The notes: a model not told the origin generated them from the sequence alone. 64,000 nucleotides of DNA from DASZFV01 sp035549075 (GCA_035549075.1 DASZRT010000151.1:1-64000), one strand, 5' to 3'; counted from the first letter of the stretch, positions 17,037 to 28,876 are shown. Numbers and translations: made by a program.

Positions 17037-18575
17037 ATGAGTCACGACGCGCAGTCCATCAGCCGCACCGTTCGCAGGCAGCTCGCCGGCACACGCGAGC
17101 CGGCCCGCCTTCCGTTCCTGCAGGTGATCGGCAACGGCGGCTCGCTCGATTCGCTGCGCGCGGCGCGCGGCGTGGCCTTCAACGACTCGATCGTCATCGG
17201 CCGCCGCCCACCGCCCGAGGGTGAAGACCCGCGCGGCTCGCTCGTGCTCTCCGACGCGACGGTCTCGGGCGCGCACGCGCGCATCTCGCGCGGCGGCTCG
17301 GGCGACGAGTTCGTCATCCAAGATCTCGGCAGCACGAACGGCACGTCCGTCGGCGGCCGCCGCATCGAGGGGCCGACGCGCCTGCCGTCGGGCTCGCTGA
17401 TCTTCTTGGGCTCGCACGTGCTGCACTTCCGCACGATTACGCCGGTGGAGATGGTGGCGCTGCGCGAGGACGCGGCGCGCCCGCTCGCGCCCGTGCCGAC
17501 GCTGTCGCCCGCGCTCGCGCTCACGGCGACGAAGCTGCGCCTGCTCGCGCGCTCGAGCGCCGAGATCCTCATCGTCGGCGAGACCGGCGCCGGCAAGGAG
17601 GTGTTCGCGACCGCCGTGCACCAGGCGAGCGGGCGCACGGGCAAGCTCGTGCCCGTCAATTGCGCCGCGATCCCCAAGGAGCTCGTCGAGAGCGAGCTCT
17701 TCGGCTACGAAAAAGGCGCGCACTCGACGGCGCAGGCGCGCAAGACCGGCCTCGTCGAGGCGGCCAACGGCGGCACGCTCTTCCTAGACGAGCTGGGCGA
17801 CATGCCGCTCGAGCTGCAGTCGAAGCTGCTGCGCTTCCTGCAAGACAAGCGGTTTTCGCCGCTGGGCTCGACGCGCGTCATCGAGGCCGACGTGCGCGTC
17901 ATCGCGGCGACGAGCCGCTCGGCGCTCGAGAAGGGCGGCAACGTCTACGTCCAAGAGGCGCTGCTCGGGCGCTTGGGCGCGCAGCCGATCTCGCTGCCGC
18001 CGCTTCGCGAGCGCATCGAGGACGTGGGCCGCCTCGCGGCGTTCTTCCTCGATCAGGCGGGTGATCCGCGCGGCTTCGAGCCCGAGGCCTTCCAGGCGCT
18101 GCTGCTGCACGGCTGGCCGCTCAACGTGCGCGAGCTGTCGAAGGTCATCGGCGAGGCGTCGGTGCTCTCGCGCGGCGCGCCCGCGATCGGCCTCGAGCAC
18201 CTGCCCGACGCCGTCACCGTCAATCTGCAGATCGAGACCGACGAGCTCGAGGAGCCCGCGCCCAAGTACCCCGACGAGGCGACGCACGTCGACCTCGCGC
18301 CCGCGGGTCACCACGACGGCGCGGCCGACGACAGCCGCGTGCGCGAGTTCTCGACCGGCCCCGACACGTCGCAGACGCGCGACGGCGAGCGGCGCAAGCG
18401 CCGCCCCGCGCCCACGCCCGAGGAGCTGACGACGCTGCTCGCCGCCTGCGAGGGCAGCGTCGCCGAGGTCGCTCGGCGCCTCGATCGGCAGTACGCCGTG
18501 GTATGGCGTTGCATTCAACGTTATGGCATCGACGCGAACGCATACCGCCCCGGCGGCGGCGACAGGGACGGCTAG
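17037..18575 (+). CDS. FHA-domain AAA+ regulator (NtrC-like) lacking the GAFTGA sigma-54 loop
   Basis: 512 aa. The N-terminal FHA domain (~45-130; VIGRRPP, LVLSDATVSGAHARIS, LGSTNGTSVGG) binds phosphothreonine peptides. The central AAA+ domain has Walker A GETGAGKE (G181-K187), Walker B GGTLFLDELGDM and sensor region LPPLRERIEDV. The C-terminus ends in a Fis-like HTH (LLAACEGSVAEVARRLDRQYAVVWRCIQRYG). The sigma-54-contacting loop reads GAHSTA (227-232) instead of GAFTGA, so it probably cannot remodel sigma-54 holoenzyme in the standard way and may act as a repressor or sigma-70 regulator. The FHA domain suggests control by a Ser/Thr kinase; two such kinases lie in this window. Confidence 0.9.
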   Translation: MSHDAQSISRTVRRQLAGTREPARLPFLQVIGNGGSLDSLRAARGVAFNDSIVIGRRPPPEGEDPRGSLVLSDATVSGAHARISRGGSGDEFVIQDLGSTNGTSVGGRRIEGPTRLPSGSLIFLGSHVLHFRTITPVEMVALREDAARPLAPVPTLSPALALTATKLRLLARSSAEILIVGETGAGKEVFATAVHQASGRTGKLVPVNCAAIPKELVESELFGYEKGAHSTAQARKTGLVEAANGGTLFLDELGDMPLELQSKLLRFLQDKRFSPLGSTRVIEADVRVIAATSRSALEKGGNVYVQEALLGRLGAQPISLPPLRERIEDVGRLAAFFLDQAGDPRGFEPEAFQALLLHGWPLNVRELSKVIGEASVLSRGAPAIGLEHLPDAVTVNLQIETDELEEPAPKYPDEATHVDLAPAGHHDGAADDSRVREFSTGPDTSQTRDGERRKRRPAPTPEELTTLLAACEGSVAEVARRLDRQYAVVWRCIQRYGIDANAYRPGGGDRDG

Positions 18576-19770
18576 CTTGGCGAAAGAGCCAGGCGACTCG
18601 AAGGCGCGGGTGTTTCTGCGCAAAGGCCGCGCGCGGCCGCTGTGGTTCGGCCACCCGTGGGTCTACGCCAACGGCGTCGATCGCGTCGAAGGCGAAGCGT
18701 CGCCCGGCGACGCCGTCACGCTGTGCGACCACGACGGCCGCATCATCGGCCGCGGCTTCTACAACCCGCGCTCGCAGATCCCCGTGCGCCTCTGCACGCG
18801 CACGGACGAGCCGCTCGACGCGAAGTTCATCCGCGGCCGCGTCGCGCGCGCGCGCGGCCTGCGCACGCGCCTCGGGTTGCCGTCGGCGCGCACGACGATC
18901 TACCGGCTCATCAACAGCGAGGGCGACGATCTCCCCGGCGTCGTCGTCGACGTCTACGGCGACGCCGCGGTGGTGCAGCTGACGACGCTGGGCATGGCCG
19001 AGCGCCGCGCCGCGATCTTCGACGCGCTCGAGGCCGAGCTCGGCTGCAAGACGATCTTCGAGGTGTCATCGGCCGCCTACGCCGAGCTCGAAGGCTTCAC
19101 GGCCGCGTCGCGCGTCGCGCGCGGCGAATCGCGCGCGACGGTCAAGGGCCTCGAAGAGGGCATCGAGCTCGAGGTCGAGCCGCTGTCGGGCCAGAAGACC
19201 GGCATGTTCATCGACCAGCGCGAGACGCGGGCCCGCGTGGGCGCGCTCGCCAAAGACGCGCGCGTCCTCGACTGCTACGCCTACGCCGGCGGCTTCGGCC
19301 TGCAGGCGGCGCGCGGCGGCGCCAAGTCCGTCACGGCCGTCGACAGCTCGGCGCGCGCCGTCGCCCGCGTCGAGGCGCACGCCGCCGCCAACGGCGTCAC
19401 GATCGAGGCCGTCGAGGCCGACGTCTTCCGCTATTTGGAGACGGCCACGCCGCGCGCGTTCGACCTCGTCGTGATCGATCCGCCCAAATTCGCGCGCGCG
19501 CGCAAGGATCTCGAAGCCGCGCGCAAGGGCTACGAGCGCCTCAACGCGCTCGCGATGCAGGCCTGCGCGCCCGGCGCGGTCCTCGTCACCTGCTCGTGCT
19601 CGCAGAACGTCGACGCCGACACGTTCGAGCGCATCGTCGCCGCGGGCGCCAAGCACGCCGGCCGCGAGATCCAAATCTTCGAACGAAGAGGCGCGGCGTC
19701 AGACCACCCGCTGCCGCCCGCGTTCACCGAGGGCCAGTACCTCAAGGTTCTGCTCGGCTACGTGTACTGA
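18523..19770 (+). CDS. rlmI: RlmI-type 23S rRNA (cytosine-C5) SAM methyltransferase
   Basis: Up to 415 aa. A PUA-like RNA-binding domain (ARPLWFGHPWVYANGVDRVEGEASPGDAV) is followed by the RlmI middle domain (YRLINSEGDDLPGVVVDVYGD) and a Rossmann methyltransferase: SGQKTGMFIDQRETR, VLDCYAYAGGFGLQAARGGA (motif I), VIDPPKFARARKDLE (motif IV) and TCSCSQNV with the catalytic-type Cys. It methylates C1962 of 23S rRNA (E. coli numbering) by homology. ATG 18523 overlaps the regulator gene by 53 nt; TTG 18577, two bases after that gene's stop and behind an AGGGA (18564-18568), is an attractive alternative giving 397 aa. Conserved sequence begins after both. Confidence 0.9.
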   Translation: MASTRTHTAPAAATGTASLAKEPGDSKARVFLRKGRARPLWFGHPWVYANGVDRVEGEASPGDAVTLCDHDGRIIGRGFYNPRSQIPVRLCTRTDEPLDAKFIRGRVARARGLRTRLGLPSARTTIYRLINSEGDDLPGVVVDVYGDAAVVQLTTLGMAERRAAIFDALEAELGCKTIFEVSSAAYAELEGFTAASRVARGESRATVKGLEEGIELEVEPLSGQKTGMFIDQRETRARVGALAKDARVLDCYAYAGGFGLQAARGGAKSVTAVDSSARAVARVEAHAAANGVTIEAVEADVFRYLETATPRAFDLVVIDPPKFARARKDLEAARKGYERLNALAMQACAPGAVLVTCSCSQNVDADTFERIVAAGAKHAGREIQIFERRGAASDHPLPPAFTEGQYLKVLLGYVY

Positions 19771-19828
19771 CGGGCCGGCCGTTCCCACGCGCGATCGCGC
19801 GACCTAGGTTTCTGCGGCGAGGTTTCCC

Positions 19829-21106
19829 ATGTCGCCGCAAGTTCCCGCTCGTCGTCCATCGAACGACACAAACGAAACGCCGGCGTTGGCGCCGCCCGAG
19901 GATCGAGACAAAGAAGACGCCAAGGCGGAAGCGGCCGCGAAGAAGCGTCGTCGCCTGACGATCGTCGCGATCGTCGCCGGCGTCGTCGTGCTCGGCGCGC
20001 TCTTCTATTGGCTCTACAGCCGGCGCTTCGAGGACACGGACGACGCCGAGGTCGACGCCAACATCAGCAACGTCGGCGCGCGCGTCGGCGGGACCGTCAC
20101 GCGCGTCCCCATCGTCGAGAACCAGCGCGTGAACGCCAACGACGTCCTCGCCGAGATCGACCCGACGGACCTCCAGGTCGTGCTCGCGCAGCGCAAGGCC
20201 GCCGTCGCCGAGGCCGAGGCGCAGCTGGCCGTCGAGGATCCGTCCGTCTCGATCACCGAGACGTCGAACGCCGCCGCGCTCACGACGGCGTCGTCGAACA
20301 TCTCGTCGGCCTCGGCGGCGCTCGCGGGCGCGCAGCGCGACGCCGAGCAAGCGGCGGCCCGCCTGCGCGAGGCGCAAGCGAACCAACGCACGGCCGATCT
20401 CGATCTCAAGCGCGGCGAGACGCTGCTCGCGCACGACGCCATCCCGCGCGCCGACTTCGACCACCGTCAGAGCGCCGCCTCGGCCGCCGTCGCCGTCGTC
20501 GAGGGCGCGCGCCAAGCGGTCGAGGGCGCACGCGCGCGCGTCGAGCAGCAACAGGCGCTCATGGCCGGCATCCGCAGCCACCTCACCGAGGTGCGCAAGA
20601 ACGCGCCGCGAGAGGTCGACGCGCGCCGCGCGACCGTGTCGTTCCGCCAGGCGAACCTCGACGTCGCGCGCGCCGAGGAACACCAGGCCGAGCTCAACCT
20701 CGGCTACGCGCGCGTGCGCACGCCCGTCGCCGGCATCGTCGCGCGCAAGGCCGTCAACGTCGGTGACTTCGTCGCGCCCGGCCAGACGCTCGCCGCCGTC
20801 ACGCAGACCGACGACGCGTGGGTCACGGCGAACTTCCGCGAGACGCAGCTGCGCCGCATGCGCCCCGGCCAGCGCGCGACCGTCCACGTCGACGCGATCG
20901 ATCGCACGTTCACGGGCGTCGTCGAGAGCCTGGGCGGCGCGACGGGCGCGCGCGTGAGCGTGCTGCCGCCCGAGAACGCGACCGGCAACTACGTCAAGGT
21001 CGTGCAGCGCATTCCCGTGCGCATCCGCCTCGACGCGAAGCAAGACGGCCTCGAGCTCCTGCGCCCCGGCATGTCCGTCGAGCCGAAGGTGCGCGTGTTG
21101 CCGTGA
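19829..21106 (+). CDS. emrA: HlyD/EmrA-family membrane-fusion protein of a multidrug pump
   Basis: 425 aa. A cytoplasmic basic tail is followed by one membrane helix (LTIVAIVAGVVVLGALFYWLY, ~47-68). The biotinyl-lipoyl-like half-motifs (DTDDAEVDANISNVGARVGGTV), a long coiled-coil hairpin rich in Ala/Glu/Arg, and the beta-barrel (YARVRTPVAGIVARKAVNVGDFV ... ANFRETQLRRMRPGQRATVHVDA) come after it. It bridges the inner-membrane transporter to a TolC-type channel that is not in the window. It overlaps the transporter gene by 4 nt (GTGA), so the two form an EmrAB unit. A second, paralogous set lies at 41.8-44.7 kb. Confidence 0.92.
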   Translation: MSPQVPARRPSNDTNETPALAPPEDRDKEDAKAEAAAKKRRRLTIVAIVAGVVVLGALFYWLYSRRFEDTDDAEVDANISNVGARVGGTVTRVPIVENQRVNANDVLAEIDPTDLQVVLAQRKAAVAEAEAQLAVEDPSVSITETSNAAALTTASSNISSASAALAGAQRDAEQAAARLREAQANQRTADLDLKRGETLLAHDAIPRADFDHRQSAASAAVAVVEGARQAVEGARARVEQQQALMAGIRSHLTEVRKNAPREVDARRATVSFRQANLDVARAEEHQAELNLGYARVRTPVAGIVARKAVNVGDFVAPGQTLAAVTQTDDAWVTANFRETQLRRMRPGQRATVHVDAIDRTFTGVVESLGGATGARVSVLPPENATGNYVKVVQRIPVRIRLDAKQDGLELLRPGMSVEPKVRVLP

Positions 21107-22689
21107 GCGCCGACGCGCAGCCCGCGCCCACGACGTGGACGGGCGGGCGCAACCCCTGGACGATCGCCCTCGTCGTCACGCTCGCCACCTTCATGGAGGT
21201 GCTCGACACGAGCATCGCCAACGTGTCGCTGCCGCACATCGCCGGCAACCTCTCGGCGACGCAGGACGAGAGCACGTGGGTGCTGACGTCGTACCTCGTG
21301 TCGAACGCCGTCGTGCTGCCCGTGAGCGGCTGGTTCGCCAACCGCATCGGCCGCAAGCGCTTCTACATGATCTGCGTCGCGATCTTCACGGGCAGCTCGC
21401 TGCTGTGCGGCCTCGCGCCGTCGCTGGGCGTGCTCGTCGCCTGCCGCGTCCTGCAGGGCGTGGGCGGCGGCGGCCTCGCGCCCAGCGAGCAGTCGATCCT
21501 CGCCGACACGTTCCCGCCCGCGAAGCGCGGCATGGCCTTCGCCGTCTACGGCATGGCCGTCGTGCTCGCGCCCGCGATCGGGCCGACGCTGGGCGGCTTC
21601 ATCACCGATCACTACTCGTGGCGGTGGGTGTTCCTCATCAACGTTCCGGTGGGGCTCGTGTCGCTCGCGCTCACCTCGCGCGTCGTGACCGATCCGCCGT
21701 GGATCGCGCAGTCCAAGGGCCGCGCCGCACCCATCGACTACGTCGGCTTCGCGCTGGTCGCGATCGGCCTCGGCGCCCTCGAGCTCGTGCTCGACAAGGG
21801 CCAAGAGGACGACTGGTTCAACTCGTCGTTCATCATCGGCTGCTCGCTCGTCGCCGTGGTGGCGCTCACGTCGTTCGTGCTGTGGGAGCGCAAGCAAGAG
21901 CACCCCGTCGTCGAGGTGCGCCTGTTCGGCAACCGCAACTTCGCCACGGCCAGCGTCATGATGATGATCCTCGGCCTCACGCTCTACGGCTCGACGGTGC
22001 TGCTGCCGCAGTACCTGCAGGTGCTCATGGGCTACAGCGCGCAGCAGGCCGGCATGGCGCTGTCGCCGGGCGGCTTCGTCGTCATCGCGTTCCTGCCGCT
22101 CGTCGGCCAGCTCGTCTCGCGCGTCGACGCGCGCTGGCTCATCGGCTTCGGCTTCGCCGTGCTCTCGATCTCGATGTTCTACATGCAGGCGCACCTCTAC
22201 CCCGGCATCGACTTTCGTACGGCGGTCGAGCTGCGCGCGTTCCAGTCGGTGGGCCTCGCCTTCTTGTTCGTGCCCATCAACAACCTGATCTTCGTGGGCG
22301 TGCCGCCGCAGAAGAACAACGCCGTCTCGGGCATCGTGAACCTCGCGCGCAACATGGGCGGCGACATCGGCATCGCCTTCGTAACGACGCTCGTGGCGCG
22401 CCGCTCGCAGTTCCACCAGTCGCGCCTCGTCGGGCACGCGAGCGATCTCGACGCCAGCTTCGCCGCCGCGCGCACGACCGTCGCGCGCGGCCTCGCGCGC
22501 TTCGGCATGCCCTCGGTCGAGGCCGCGCACCGCGCGCTCGCGATCCTCTACCGCCAGCTGCAGGCGCAGGCGGCGACGCTCGCTTACCTCGACGCCGTCC
22601 GCGTCCTCGGCATCCTCACGCTGCTCATGATCCCGCTGCTCTTCTTCACGCGACGGCCACCCGCGAACGCCGCGCCCAGCGCCCACTAA
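21103..22689 (+). CDS. emrB: DHA2-family (EmrB-like) MFS multidrug transporter
   Basis: 528 aa, GTG start overlapping the HlyD-type gene's stop. Fourteen predicted membrane helices. Signature motifs are TFMEVLDTSIANVSLPHIAGNL (motif D1-like), the loop WFANRIGRKRFY (motif A), RVLQGVGGGGLAPSEQSILAD (motif B) and AVYGMAVVLAPAIGPTLGGFI (motif C, antiporter). It exports hydrophobic compounds by proton antiport together with the adjacent EmrA-like subunit; the substrate cannot be read from the sequence. It ends convergently with the anti-sigma gene, overlapping by 4 nt. Confidence 0.93.
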   Translation: MSADAQPAPTTWTGGRNPWTIALVVTLATFMEVLDTSIANVSLPHIAGNLSATQDESTWVLTSYLVSNAVVLPVSGWFANRIGRKRFYMICVAIFTGSSLLCGLAPSLGVLVACRVLQGVGGGGLAPSEQSILADTFPPAKRGMAFAVYGMAVVLAPAIGPTLGGFITDHYSWRWVFLINVPVGLVSLALTSRVVTDPPWIAQSKGRAAPIDYVGFALVAIGLGALELVLDKGQEDDWFNSSFIIGCSLVAVVALTSFVLWERKQEHPVVEVRLFGNRNFATASVMMMILGLTLYGSTVLLPQYLQVLMGYSAQQAGMALSPGGFVVIAFLPLVGQLVSRVDARWLIGFGFAVLSISMFYMQAHLYPGIDFRTAVELRAFQSVGLAFLFVPINNLIFVGVPPQKNNAVSGIVNLARNMGGDIGIAFVTTLVARRSQFHQSRLVGHASDLDASFAAARTTVARGLARFGMPSVEAAHRALAILYRQLQAQAATLAYLDAVRVLGILTLLMIPLLFFTRRPPANAAPSAH

Positions 22690-23048
22690 GGCGCGGGGTG
22701 CACGCCGCCCGGAGCGCCGTGGATCGTCGCGATGTAGTAGACGAGCAAGCCGATGATGACGGCCAGCGAGACCCACTCGAAGGGCACGCGCCCGAAGAGC
22801 AGCCAACGCTTGCCGAAGAAGCGGCCACGCGAGCGCGCGTGAATCTGCTTTTGGATGTTGGGCAGGAACGCCGGCGGCGCCGCCTGCTTGAGCTTGCCGA
22901 GCGAGCCGACGGCGCGCTTGAACGACGTGAGGCTCGTGCGGCACTGGATGCACGTCGCGAGGTGCGCTTCCAGCGCTTCCCGGTCGCGCGGCGCGAGCGT
23001 GCCGTCGAGGTAATCGGAGAATCGATCCGCCGCTTGCTGGTGATCCAT
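22686..23048 (-). CDS. Membrane zf-HC2 anti-sigma factor
   Basis: 120 aa. The N-terminal zinc-binding anti-sigma domain carries H29-x3-C33-x2-C36 (AHLATCIQC) after an acidic helix. A single membrane helix near the C-terminus (VSLAVIIGLLVYYIATI) leaves a short periplasmic tail. It starts 13 nt after the ECF sigma gene on the same strand, the standard sigma/anti-sigma arrangement. It should hold the sigma factor at the membrane until a signal, often redox or envelope stress for ZAS-type proteins, releases it. No regulated-proteolysis site was identified. Confidence 0.88.
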   Translation of the reverse strand: MDHQQAADRFSDYLDGTLAPRDREALEAHLATCIQCRTSLTSFKRAVGSLGKLKQAAPPAFLPNIQKQIHARSRGRFFGKRWLLFGRVPFEWVSLAVIIGLLVYYIATIHGAPGGVHPAP

Positions 23049-23061
23049 CTTCTGAATTGCG

Positions 23062-23652
23062 TCAACGCGTGTGTTGATCGAGCCAGTCTTTGATCGCCAT
23101 GCGGGCCCGGTGCAAGCGCGACTTGATCGTGCCCTCGGGCAGGCCCGTGACGTCGCCGATCTCGTCGTAGGACATCTCCTCGACGTCGCGCAGGACGACG
23201 AGCAGCCGCTGCTCCTCGTCGAGGTCGGCGATCGCCCGCTGCATGAGCCCGTCGAGCTCGGCCGCCTCGAGCAGGACGTCGGGCCCGTCGATCTGCCCCG
23301 TGAGCGGCGCGACGTGCGGCGCGACCGTCGCCGCGTCGCCCGCGTGCCCGCCCTCGTCGAGCCCGTCGGGATCGGTCGCGCGCCGCGCGAGGTACTTGAT
23401 CCGGTTCTTGCACTGGTTGGCGGCGATGCGCAGCAGCCACGTCGTGAACTTCGCCTCGCCGCGGAAGCCGTCGATCGTCTTGAAGACGGTGACGAACACC
23501 TCCTGCGCGATGTCCTCGGCCTCGGCGCGGTTGCCGATCATGCGGTACACGAGGCTGAAGACCTTGTCGCCGTGCAGGCGCACGATCTCGTTGAAGGCCT
23601 GCTCGTCGCGCTCCTTGAGCCGCGAGATGAGCAGGCGTTCGGCGACGCTCAT
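23062..23652 (-). CDS. ECF sigma factor (RpoE-like)
   Basis: 196 aa from ATG 23652 (MSVAERLLISRLKERDEQAF). Region 2: ALVYRMIGNRAEAEDIAQEVFVTVFKTI is preserved in the form FSLVYRMIGNRAEAEDIAQE, then WLLRIAANQCKNRIK. Region 4 HTH: VLRDVEEMSYDEIGDVTGL followed by PEGTIKSRLHRARMAIK. The linker has an Asp/Gly-rich insert. It is a group IV sigma factor controlled by the co-transcribed zf-HC2 anti-sigma factor downstream. The frame extends further upstream, but those residues are Arg/Ala/Ser-rich and out of character, so the internal ATG is preferred. Confidence 0.92.
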   Translation of the reverse strand: MSVAERLLISRLKERDEQAFNEIVRLHGDKVFSLVYRMIGNRAEAEDIAQEVFVTVFKTIDGFRGEAKFTTWLLRIAANQCKNRIKYLARRATDPDGLDEGGHAGDAATVAPHVAPLTGQIDGPDVLLEAAELDGLMQRAIADLDEEQRLLVVLRDVEEMSYDEIGDVTGLPEGTIKSRLHRARMAIKDWLDQHTR

Positions 23653-23779
23653 GACGTAAGGGCCCCGCCGGGCGCGCGCCCGGGCGAGCCGCAGCCGGGC
23701 CGAGCGCAGCGTTGCCTCCACGCTGCTTCGGACATCCGGCGCGGCCCCAAGTTCCCGCCGTTTCCGACGCCCCCGCGCA

Positions 23780-24733
23780 TCAGAGCGGGGGCAAGGCCGA
23801 CGACGAAGAGGACGGCGGCGTCGCGTCGGGCTCGTCCCCGCTGGCGGCCGAGCCGACGAAGAGCCGCAGGCTGAGGCCGATCCACAGGTTCTTGCGGCTC
23901 CAGTCGTAGGGCGTCCAGACGTCGCCGCGCACGCCGAGGTCGACGGCGCCGATCTCCGACAGCGCCGACAGCCCGCCCGCCACATACCCGACGCCGAGGT
24001 TCGGGTCGTACCCGCCGCCCGTGCGAACCGCCACGCGCTGCATGATCGACCACTCGCCGCCCGCGCGGAAGCCCGTGCCGCGCGCGTGCGTGACGTCGTC
24101 GTGCGTGAAGGTCGTGACGCCGTCGATGGCCACCGTGACCGTCGGCAGCGGCAGGAACGCGAGGCCGTACGACATCAGCTGCGGCACCTGACCCGTCTGG
24201 AGGTCACGGAGGTTCTGGCCGACGACGCCGAGCGAGAAGCGGTCGGTCGCGCGCACCGTCGCGCCCGCGTCGAAGGTGATGCCACCCGTCGAGTCCGGCA
24301 CGGCGTCCGAGTCCACGAGGCGCAGCCATTTGCCCGTGACGCCGAACGAGAGGTACCGGCCAAACGGCAGCGCGAGCGACAGGCCCGCTTCGTGCCCGTG
24401 GCCCGGCACGCCGAACGACGACTCGTCGGAGCGGTACGTGTAGTACGCGCCCGCGGCGAGGTTCGACGCCGACGTCGAGTCGACGATCGACGCGTGCAGG
24501 AACTGCCCCGACATGCGGCTCGTGTACCCGTACGACGCCTCGACGTTGTAGACCTTGGCGAGCGTCATCCCCGAGGGGTTGAGCAAGATCGCGGAGTCGC
24601 CGAGCGCCCACGCGCGCGTCGCGCCGCCCATGCCTTGCGCGCGCGTGCCTTCGAAGTCGTCGAACGCGAACCCCACGCGCGGCAGGGCGACGACTGCGAA
24701 GGCGAGAAAGACGACGAACCGGACCGCGCGCAT
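23780..24733 (-). CDS. Outer-membrane beta-barrel protein (PorV/FadL-like lineage, unassigned)
   Basis: 317 aa with a clear signal peptide (MRAVRFVVFLAFAVVALPRVGFA). The mature start, GTRAQGMGGATRAWALGDSAILLNPSGM, is the hallmark of barrel families related to FadL/PorV and UPF0164 (gly-met-gly plus an NPAG/NPSG turn). Amphipathic strands follow to the end, with a Ser-rich tail. It may carry hydrophobic compounds or help in outer-membrane assembly; no partner is adjacent. It is followed downstream by the ECF sigma gene on the same strand with a 127-nt gap, so co-transcription is uncertain. Confidence 0.72.
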   Translation of the reverse strand: MRAVRFVVFLAFAVVALPRVGFAFDDFEGTRAQGMGGATRAWALGDSAILLNPSGMTLAKVYNVEASYGYTSRMSGQFLHASIVDSTSASNLAAGAYYTYRSDESSFGVPGHGHEAGLSLALPFGRYLSFGVTGKWLRLVDSDAVPDSTGGITFDAGATVRATDRFSLGVVGQNLRDLQTGQVPQLMSYGLAFLPLPTVTVAIDGVTTFTHDDVTHARGTGFRAGGEWSIMQRVAVRTGGGYDPNLGVGYVAGGLSALSEIGAVDLGVRGDVWTPYDWSRKNLWIGLSLRLFVGSAASGDEPDATPPSSSSSALPPL

Positions 24734-24775
24734 TGGCGCGATTCTAGGGACTGTCGGCGAGGCGTCCAGTCCGAA

Positions 24776-25453
24776 TCATCTCCAGCCTCGCTCGGCGAGG
24801 CTCGCGAAGCCCTCGAAGCCGACGACGACGTGATCGACGACGGGGATGCCGCACAGCTCGCCGACCTCGCGCAGCCGCGTCGTGAGCTCGACGTCTTGGC
24901 GCGACGGCGCGGGATCGCCCGACGGGTGGTTGTGACAGAAGATCACCGCCGCCGCGGCCGCGCGGATCAGCGGGCGAAAGACGTCGCGCGGGTGAACCTC
25001 GACGCCCGTGAGCGACCCGCGCGCGAGGCACATCTCGGCCTGCACGCGGTGGCGCACGTCGAGCGCGACGGCCCAGAACTCTTCGATCCGCAGCGGCGCG
25101 AGGCGCGCGCGAAAATACGTCCAGACGTCGGACGCACCGGCCAGCCGCTGGCCACGCGCGGGCCGCGACGTCGCCGCGCGCCGCCCGAGCTCGAGCGCGG
25201 CGCGCAGCACGCCCGCGCGCACGGGCCCGACGCCGACGGCGTGGCGCAGCTCGCTCTCGGCCGCGAGCGCGAGGCCCGCGAGCCCGCCGCACGATTTCAA
25301 CAAGGCCTCGGCGACGTCGGTCACGCCGAGGCCGCGCGTGCCCGAGCCCAAAACCAGCGCGACGAGCTCGGCGTCGGTCAGGTGCTCGGCGCCGACGGTG
25401 GCCAACCGTTCGCGCGGGCGAGCGTCCGGGGGCAAGGCCGCAATGAGCCGCAT
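24776..25453 (-). CDS. radC: RadC/JAB1-MPN domain protein
   Basis: 225 aa from ATG 25453 (MRLIAALPPDARPRERLATVGAEHLTDAELVALVLGSG). The N-terminal part has the RadC helix-hairpin-helix region and the C-terminal MPN domain has the metal-binding signature FCHNHPSGDPAPSRQD, complete with its His, His and Asp. RadC was named for DNA repair, but its biochemical role is unproven in most bacteria. I prefer ATG 25453 over the further upstream in-frame starts because the extra N-terminus is low-quality sequence and 225 aa is the normal length. Confidence 0.93.
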   Translation of the reverse strand: MRLIAALPPDARPRERLATVGAEHLTDAELVALVLGSGTRGLGVTDVAEALLKSCGGLAGLALAAESELRHAVGVGPVRAGVLRAALELGRRAATSRPARGQRLAGASDVWTYFRARLAPLRIEEFWAVALDVRHRVQAEMCLARGSLTGVEVHPRDVFRPLIRAAAAAVIFCHNHPSGDPAPSRQDVELTTRLREVGELCGIPVVDHVVVGFEGFASLAERGWR

Positions 25454-25715
25454 GCGCGCCGATGTCGCAACGCGCATGCCACGGGCGTCGCGCCGACACG
25501 CGAGTGATTCCGCGAGGCCACACGATTTTCGCTGTTTTCCGCTCAAACTAGCGTTGGCGAATCGAAAATGGCGTGCTAGCGTGTTCTTCGACGCTCGTGC
25601 TTTGCGGATTTGTTTCCGCACCGGCGATCAGGGTCGAGGTTGTTTCTACCGACCCTTACGCAAATACATTCGATGGTTTTCGTGGTGACAGGGTGCACGA
25701 GGGTTTGTTGGCGGG

Positions 25716-28313
<2,598 letters not shown>

Positions 28314-28411
28314 CGGTCACGCACCAGCGTTCCGATCTTTCACAGGGCGGCGCGGCGCGCCCGCGCCGCGCGCGGGGTCTTCGTGGCACGTCGCTTGATA
28401 CGAGCCGCGGC

Positions 28412-28876
28412 ATGCGTTCAGCGAAGATCTTGGTGTTGGGCGTCGCGCTCGGCGGGTGCGGCACGTCGGTGACGGTGACGCGGCTGCGTGAAAGCGACGC
28501 CGTCGGCCACCTGCGGCCGTCGCAGGTCGAAGTGTTCGCGAGCGGCCCGCCCGCGCGCCCGCACGACGACGTCGCCGTCCTCGACGCCGAACAAGTCGAG
28601 GGTGGTGACGACACGCGCGCCTTCATCGGCGCGCTGCAATCACGCGCCGCCGAGCTCGGCTGCGACGCCATCGTCCTCGGCGGCCGCACCGATCACGACG
28701 GCGCGCCGCTCGGCTCGGCCTGGCGCCTGGTCGATCCCGGCCGAGCGACGATGAGCGCCACCTGCATCGTCTACCGCGACGCCCGCGAGGAAACCGTCGG
28801 TTCGTTCGACCGCCCGATCTCCACGCATCGCCGAATCGCCTCGAACCAACGCGTCGACGGCGAAGACCCGCGCTAA
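28412..28876 (+). CDS. Small predicted lipoprotein, function unknown
   Basis: 154 aa. MRSAKILVLGVALGGC is a lipoprotein signal with lipobox LGGC (C16). The mature part has a repeated pattern seen in outer-membrane-associated lipoproteins (VEVFASGPPARPHDDVAVLDAEQ ... LGCDAIVLGG), resembling proteins with a Cys-Asp-Ala-(ILV)-(ILV) strand of unknown role. No close named family recognised. Its stop overlaps the stop of the convergent epimerase gene by 4 nt. Confidence 0.65.
   Translation: MRSAKILVLGVALGGCGTSVTVTRLRESDAVGHLRPSQVEVFASGPPARPHDDVAVLDAEQVEGGDDTRAFIGALQSRAAELGCDAIVLGGRTDHDGAPLGSAWRLVDPGRATMSATCIVYRDAREETVGSFDRPISTHRRIASNQRVDGEDPR

Noticed and set aside
24086..25507. 473-codon plus-strand frame opposite the barrel protein and radC
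   Set aside because: Arg/Glu/Val-rich with no motif, while the minus strand has a clear signal peptide and the RadC HNHPSG site.
28384..28399. TGGCAC-N5-TTGAT sigma-54-like element before the lipoprotein at 28412
   Set aside because: The critical -12 GC is GA, and transcription would begin at about 28410, leaving essentially no leader.
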